Source: Limnomonas spitsbergensis
Taxonomy: Eukaryota > Chlorophyta > Chlorophyceae > Chlamydomonadales
Direction of reading: 5' to 3'
NCBI GenBank assembly: GCA_037349105.1
Contig: JAYJMM010000039.1
Coordinates: 6,788,501-6,852,500, forward strand
Length of the DNA stretch: 64,000 nt
Shown here: positions 59,445-64,000 of the stretch, piece after piece
Layout: the number at the start of each line of letters is the position of its first letter
How positions within the stretch are numbered: the stretch's first letter is position 1
The notes under the pieces: model-generated
What the model was told of the DNA's origin: nothing
Seen by the model: only the letters and a program-made list of their open reading frames with translations
Database searches by the model: none
Translations under genes and position numbers: made by a program

Positions 59445-59592
59445 GAAGCCGCTGGAAGGCCACCATTGGGCCAATGGGGACCAAACATTGATTGGCCTAC
59501 TGCCAGTGGCCCAAGCAGCAAGGTTTGCTGAACAAAGCCATGTCGACCATGGGCCAGGGTGCAGATGAAGCACCCTAAAAGAAACCATGGTG
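59445..59592. repeat. Family B dispersed repeat
   Basis: ggccaatggggaccaaacat, tgattggcctactgccagtg gcccaagcagcaagg. Confidence 0.6.
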
Positions 59593-60204
59593 CATCATGG
59601 AATTGCTGCAGCGGCTTTTCTGTCCTGTAGATCTCACTCCTGCCTCATAAAGAACTCATAACAAATATGTAGGACGAAGGCCAGTACACAGATGTCTACT
59701 AGTATCTCGAACACAGACTGAGGAGCTACATCAGGATACTGTATTATCAGGGGTAATACCGGTAATATCTCTTCTCACCAGAAACCTCGCTTGAAACAAT
59801 CCTGAAACTACTATTTAGTCCATATCGATAATTTTGCCTATATTTCCCACATAACCGATATTTTCCATGTTGTCCAGAAGTTTCAGAACAGTGCGCCGTA
59901 ATTTTAATGCATCACATATTCATATACCGGTTACTGGTACGGTTTCTTGGTGCGGTTAAGGAGGAGAACAACTGTTTGCCCAAAACCCATCCTCTGCCAC
60001 ATCAACAGATTTTTAGCCAGTATCCTGAAGATTTAAAATCTTGAACAATATCACGATAAGTTCACGTTTTGTTTGCAGAGGGGATCACGTTTCAAGGAAT
60101 ATAACACCTGCAAAAGGTCTTTGCCAATCCTGACTGAGTGCAAGCAAGTATGGCCTGCCACCAACGAACCTGCAGGGTGGAGTTGACATGCCAGGGGCCC
60201 CTGG

Positions 60205-63200
60205 TCACATCTCGGCTGCCAGTGCTGCCATGTGTGCGCACTGTGCTCTGTGGTGGCCCTTGCCCCACGCGTACTTCTGGCATGCCTTGCTGCAGTAGTG
60301 GGCCACCTTGCACCTGGAGCATGTCAGCAGGCCGGTGGCCGGCATGTCCTTGTATTCGAGAATCTTGGGCTGCGCAGCCAGGCAGGGCACGAGGGTTTAG
60401 ATTTCCCAATATTTGCATAATTCATTGGGCACCAAGGAGGCGCATGGACTGTCCCCCGTAAACAATTTTGGGCTTAAGGGTTTAGGGTTTACGATTTAGG
60501 GTTCATTGGGTTCATTCGGCACCAAGGACCGCATGGACTATCCCCCGCAAACCATTTCGGGCACACTTCTTGATGTGTCTAAGACCCTTGATGAAAAGTA
60601 ACAGCATTTGAAAGAAAGTTGTGCAAAAACATGCAGTGCTGCCCCTCAGACATAGATGTTGATCCCAGGACAACCCTTTTGGGTGCCGGGCCAAGCAGTG
60701 TTTATTTTAGTGCACACCAGATGACCTATGGGCCGCTGGGCGACCAGTCACCGCCACCACTGGGAAAATAGGGACCAAACCTTGATCGTCCTGCAGACAG
60801 TAGCCCATGCAGCAAGTCCCCCAGCTGTATACCGTAATATAACCGACTTGTGGCCTAAATGAAAGAAACTAGGTAAATGAACACCAGACGCACACTGGGA
60901 TTCACTGGGGTCGAGGCATATACCGTGATAAATCATGAGTAAGTAGCAGATAAGGCTAGAACATGGCGTGCTGGTATTAGCCCGGATCTGACCAAAATGT
61001 GATCGCTTCTTTCAGCGTACTAGAATTCACATGAAAACATGATCCAGCTGACCCCGCGGCACCTTTTTGAATCTCATCAGAACCCTCTTTCCCTAGAAAA
61101 GTAGATGACCGGCTAGAAAACAGTGTTCCTTGCTGTGTGCGCCAGGCCATCTTTGGCAGGCCACACGTCAGCCACGACAGGGCCGATTGGGTCCGCAGTC
61201 CGCACCATGACAAACATAGGGCCGGAGGTCCAAGCAGCTGGGATTGAAGCACCAGGCCCCCACGGTCGCAGGCCGTGATGCAGCAGAAGCTCCCTAAAAT
61301 AAACAGCGCTGAAATCTGACCCTGGCTCATCTGACCTATGTTTCCACTCCCAGTACATGAGCCAGCACATTGGCACACAAACAAAGCAGCCATACCACGA
61401 GCCCTATAAAATAGTAACTTTTCTCTTATTTTTGTTTTTAGCACACTTTCATGGGCATGCACATTGCTGTAGCCCAAAGGGGTGGGTCACTGAACCTCTC
61501 GAGTGACCACAGAACCAGCAAAAAATCATGGATAACCAGAGGCCTAATTTCCTGAGAAATGCGGACGGCAAGACAAGCAATGTCATTCATGAGATTGCTT
61601 TTCTTGCTGTCCGTATTTCTTAGAAAACTCGGCCTCTGGTTGTCAAAGAGATGTAAATGAGATTGTGATACATTACGACGATGGGGGAGTAATGATTACC
61701 AAGGCCCTTATGACCCTGACACAAACCTCACTATATTTCGTAATTCCAGGTATTGAACTACCATTCGGTACGGTATTTGTGAAGTGGGACCCTCAAGTCC
61801 TGGACTCACCTCCAAGGGCGTCCAGCTCAGGGGGGCAGTTCCTTCTCCCTGAGGCAGAAGGCTTCTGCTGTGCTGCTGAAGGGCGTCGTAGACGTCGGAC
61901 ACACCGCACATCATGTTCCAGCAGAATGCGGACCTGCAGGCTTTCGGGACTGTCTGGGTCAGGAAAATCATGTAGCTGCTGCTGTCGAGGCCGGGCGCTG
62001 CATCCGGCCTCGATGGGTCCTCGACCGATGCACCAGCATGGTTCAGCTGGGCCTGACTGTCGCATGGCAGGCCGTGTTGCGAATGCTGATCCACAGCCAC
62101 ACGGGCAATTAAGCTTCCTGGGCCAGCGAGGCGGAGCACACTTGCATGCAGCTTGTGCATCTGCCACAAATAGCTGTCGATAGCTTTCAGCTGAAATGCC
62201 TTTAAGCTTGTCATCACTTCGCAGCTGTTGTCGCTGCCGGTGCCGCTGCTGCTGCTACAGCTGCTGCAACAGGTGATGGTCATGCCCACGCTTTCGCTTT
62301 TGGCGCTGCCACCATTGTCAATCGCACATTCCTTATTGCTAGCTTTCAAAGCAGCATGCCCGTCCAAAGCTGCATGCACTTCCAGAGCTGCCTGCACATA
62401 CAGAGCTGCATGCTTGTCCAGAGCTGCATGCCCGCCCAGAGCTGCATGCCCGTCCAGAGCTGCATGCCCGTCCAGAGCTGGATACCCGCCCAGAGCTGCA
62501 TGCCCGTCCAGAGCTGCATGCCCGCCCAGAGCTGCATGCCCGCCCAGAGCTGCATGCCCGTCCAGAGCTGCATGCCCGTCCAGAGCTGCATACCCACCCA
62601 GAGCTGCATGCCCGCCCAGAGCTGCAAGCCCGCCCAGAGCTACATGCCCGCCCAGAGCTGCCCGCCCGTCCAGATCTGCATGCCTGTCCAGGTCTGCACG
62701 CCCGTCCAGAGCTGTTGGTCCATCCAGAGCTGCATGTCCGTCCTGACCTGCAGGTCCTTTTTGCAGACCTGCATGCCCGTCCACCTCGTCGCAAGCCTTA
62801 AGGCATTTCAGCATTCCGTGGTTCCGGGTAGGACACACCTTGATCTGGCAAACCACCTCTTCCCCATGCCAGATTTGTGAAATCGTAGGAATCTGCGGGA
62901 TATTTGCGGCAGAAACGGGATCGACTGCTTGATCTGTGGCAGCTACTGGGTTGGCTGGGGGAGCAACCTTGGTCCCTGTTGCTGATCGTAGGCCGCCCTC
63001 CTCGACAGCTGAGTGGTATGTGGCTCCTTCTTGCACGCCAGTGGACGAGAAGTTGCGGATTCGGGTCATAAGTGCGACCAAAATAGACACGAGCCTTTCC
63101 ACCTCTTTGTTGGCTCTGCCTTTGATCTCCCTTGCACTCTGCTGTACGGGCTGTCCCTGCTGCTTCGGCAGCTTTGAAATGGAGCGTTTAGGCACCTTGC

Positions 63201-63597
63201 CCGCGCCATCCGTCAGCGCCTGCACGGAGGTTATCAGCCATGCCCGAATTAGGCGGCTCATGCGCACGAGGCTAGTGAGCGCACCGGATCTGACGGCAGA
63301 ATGGCACCAGACGGCAGATTGGATCCAAAGCTCCAGCTCAGCGTCTGTTGCTGAGGATCTAGCAGCAGATGCGCCCTGCTGGGCGTTGTGCTGTCGATAC
63401 GGCGGCAGCTCGTGATTCGCGCTTGCTTGCGGCAGCTCGCGATCTTCAGCGCCGGACCCCATATCCAGCTTGGGCAGCCAGAGAAGCGTCTCACTCAACG
63501 TGGACATCAACCTGACGGACGCGGTTACGGCTGCTTTCGAGCGGGCACCCGCCGGTACCGTCAAGGACATGCTGGTGATGCTGGCGAGGGAAGCGAC
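60205..63597 (-). CDS. MYND-finger protein with hexapeptide-repeat exon, 5' end outside window
   Basis: A large exon 63597-61810 (596 codons, open both ends; acceptor tttttgaag, donor GAG/gtgagt) and a last exon 60369-60205 (acceptor gcgcag; stop TGA). The last exon reads [31 protein letters not shown], the second part of a MYND zinc finger; its first CxxC pair should be in an exon between 60370 and 61810 that I did not find. The large exon starts with an alpha-helical region ([40 protein letters not shown]), then about 20 copies of (D/G)GHAAL (62760-62395), then a Cys/Ser-rich stretch and [19 protein letters not shown] fingers mediate protein-protein binding. Joining the two exons into one gene is inference from strand, order and proximity. 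Confidence 0.55.
60422..60565. repeat. Duplicated segment around a telomere-like core
   Basis: gcaccaaggaggcgcatgga ctgtcccccgtaaac and gcaccaaggaccgcatggac tatcccccgcaaac flank gggtttagggtttacgattt agggtt (60478-60504). Confidence 0.8.
60730..60822. repeat. Family B repeat fragment
   Basis: gggaccaaaccttgatcg and cagtagcccatgcagcaag blocks. Confidence 0.5.
61531..61645. repeat. Foldback, about 53-bp arms
   Basis: 61531-61583 is an inverted copy (about 80% matching) of 61591-61644, beginning aaccagaggcc and ending ggcctctggtt, with a loop of about 7 bases. MITE-like, in an intron of the MYND gene. Confidence 0.85.
62395..62765. repeat. 18-bp coding tandem repeat
   Basis: About 20 units of cagagctgcatgcccgcc/tcc, in frame on the minus strand as (D/G)GHAAL. 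Unit length is a multiple of three and no unit breaks the frame. Confidence 0.95.
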
Positions 63598-64000
63598 CTT
63601 CAAAAAGAAAGTGGAGGCAGTGATTTAATTTTTTTTTTTTTTAAGTCCGGCGAAGCATAATATTTGAATATTTCATGCATGGGACAGATGTCCGGAAACT
63701 GATTTGAGCACTGCAAAGCACATCAAAGAAGTAAGGGTCAGCTATGATGGGTGGTGATCAGGCAGCTGCAGGGAACCAAGAGCCCTTTCAGCTTTCCTTT
63801 CCTTATAGATGGTGATCAGGGAACCAAAGCAGGCATAAAATCACGTGCAGTCTAGAGCATGCAGGCTTGCTGAGCCTGAATTTCCAGCGGATTGGCAAAC
63901 TATGCGACACAATCGGACATGGGCTTTAGATGACAGTGACTTAATATTGTATGGTCATGCATGGTACCGGTATCATAGGCACAGGGAGGACCGCTCAGGT
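63598..64000. other. Intron of the MYND gene
   Basis: Directly upstream of the acceptor at 63598; includes a poly(T) run at 63627-63643. No further exon recognised to the window edge. Confidence 0.4.

Larger units (their letters stand above)
57441..60204. other. Intergenic region with repeats
   Basis: Upstream of the PSA3-like gene. Contains family A copies (58070-58140; 58740-59080) and a family B copy (59445-59590), and AT-rich sequence from 59600 to 60060. No gene supported. Confidence 0.45.

Noticed and set aside
62228..62880. Plus-strand frames of repeated CPSRAA or PVQSCM
   Set aside because: Antisense of the 18-bp repeat, whose minus-strand frame continues into non-repetitive coding sequence on both sides.

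Overview
This window is nuclear DNA of a eukaryote, most likely a green alga. Support: intron-rich genes with GT-AG junctions whose reading phases close, a nucleoporin, a plastid-type protein with a transit-peptide-like N-terminus, a PUB/UBA protein of land-plant architecture, and short interstitial arrays of the plant/algal telomere motif TTTAGGG. A prasinophyte such as Cymbomonas would fit (many introns, abundant repeats, a LysM-chitinase-like gene), but the species is inference. No bacterial operon, CRISPR array or viral gene was seen.

Layout. 1-782 (-): exon of a Gln/Pro-rich protein running off the left edge. 1298-11540 (-): a very large gag-protease-like retroelement in four overlapping reading frames, with zinc knuckles and an aspartic protease but no visible reverse transcriptase or integrase. 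12.2-12.9 kb: a candidate 451-bp MITE and a hairpin-rich stretch. 15781-17427 (+): last two exons of a membrane protein. 17.7-20.0 kb: copies of a repeat (family A, LINE-3'-end-like). 20779-31094 (-): an eight-exon Nup43-like WD40 gene. 32630-36458 (-): a secreted LysM/GH18 gene. 38308-51281 (+): an eleven-exon C2H2/UBA/PUB gene. 53377-57440 (-): a five-exon PSA3-like plastid gene. 60205-63597 (-): MYND finger exon and a large exon with a hexapeptide repeat, probably one gene, running off the right edge.

The main discovery-type signal is a pattern common to nearly all these introns. Next to an exon, the intron holds several decaying tandem copies of a segment that spans the splice junction (exon edge plus acceptor or donor). 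It recurs at more than fifteen junctions in five genes, on the acceptor side and the donor side, with copies ranging from identical (105-bp units at 47.3-47.5 kb) to about 60-70% similar. Introns here appear to grow by repeated duplication of exon edges, leaving decoy splice sites. Minisatellites, foldbacks, a hAT transposase remnant and two dispersed repeat families fill the rest of the introns and intergenic DNA.

Exon models were built by hand from reading frame, splice motifs, phase and family resemblance; no alignment or expression data were available.
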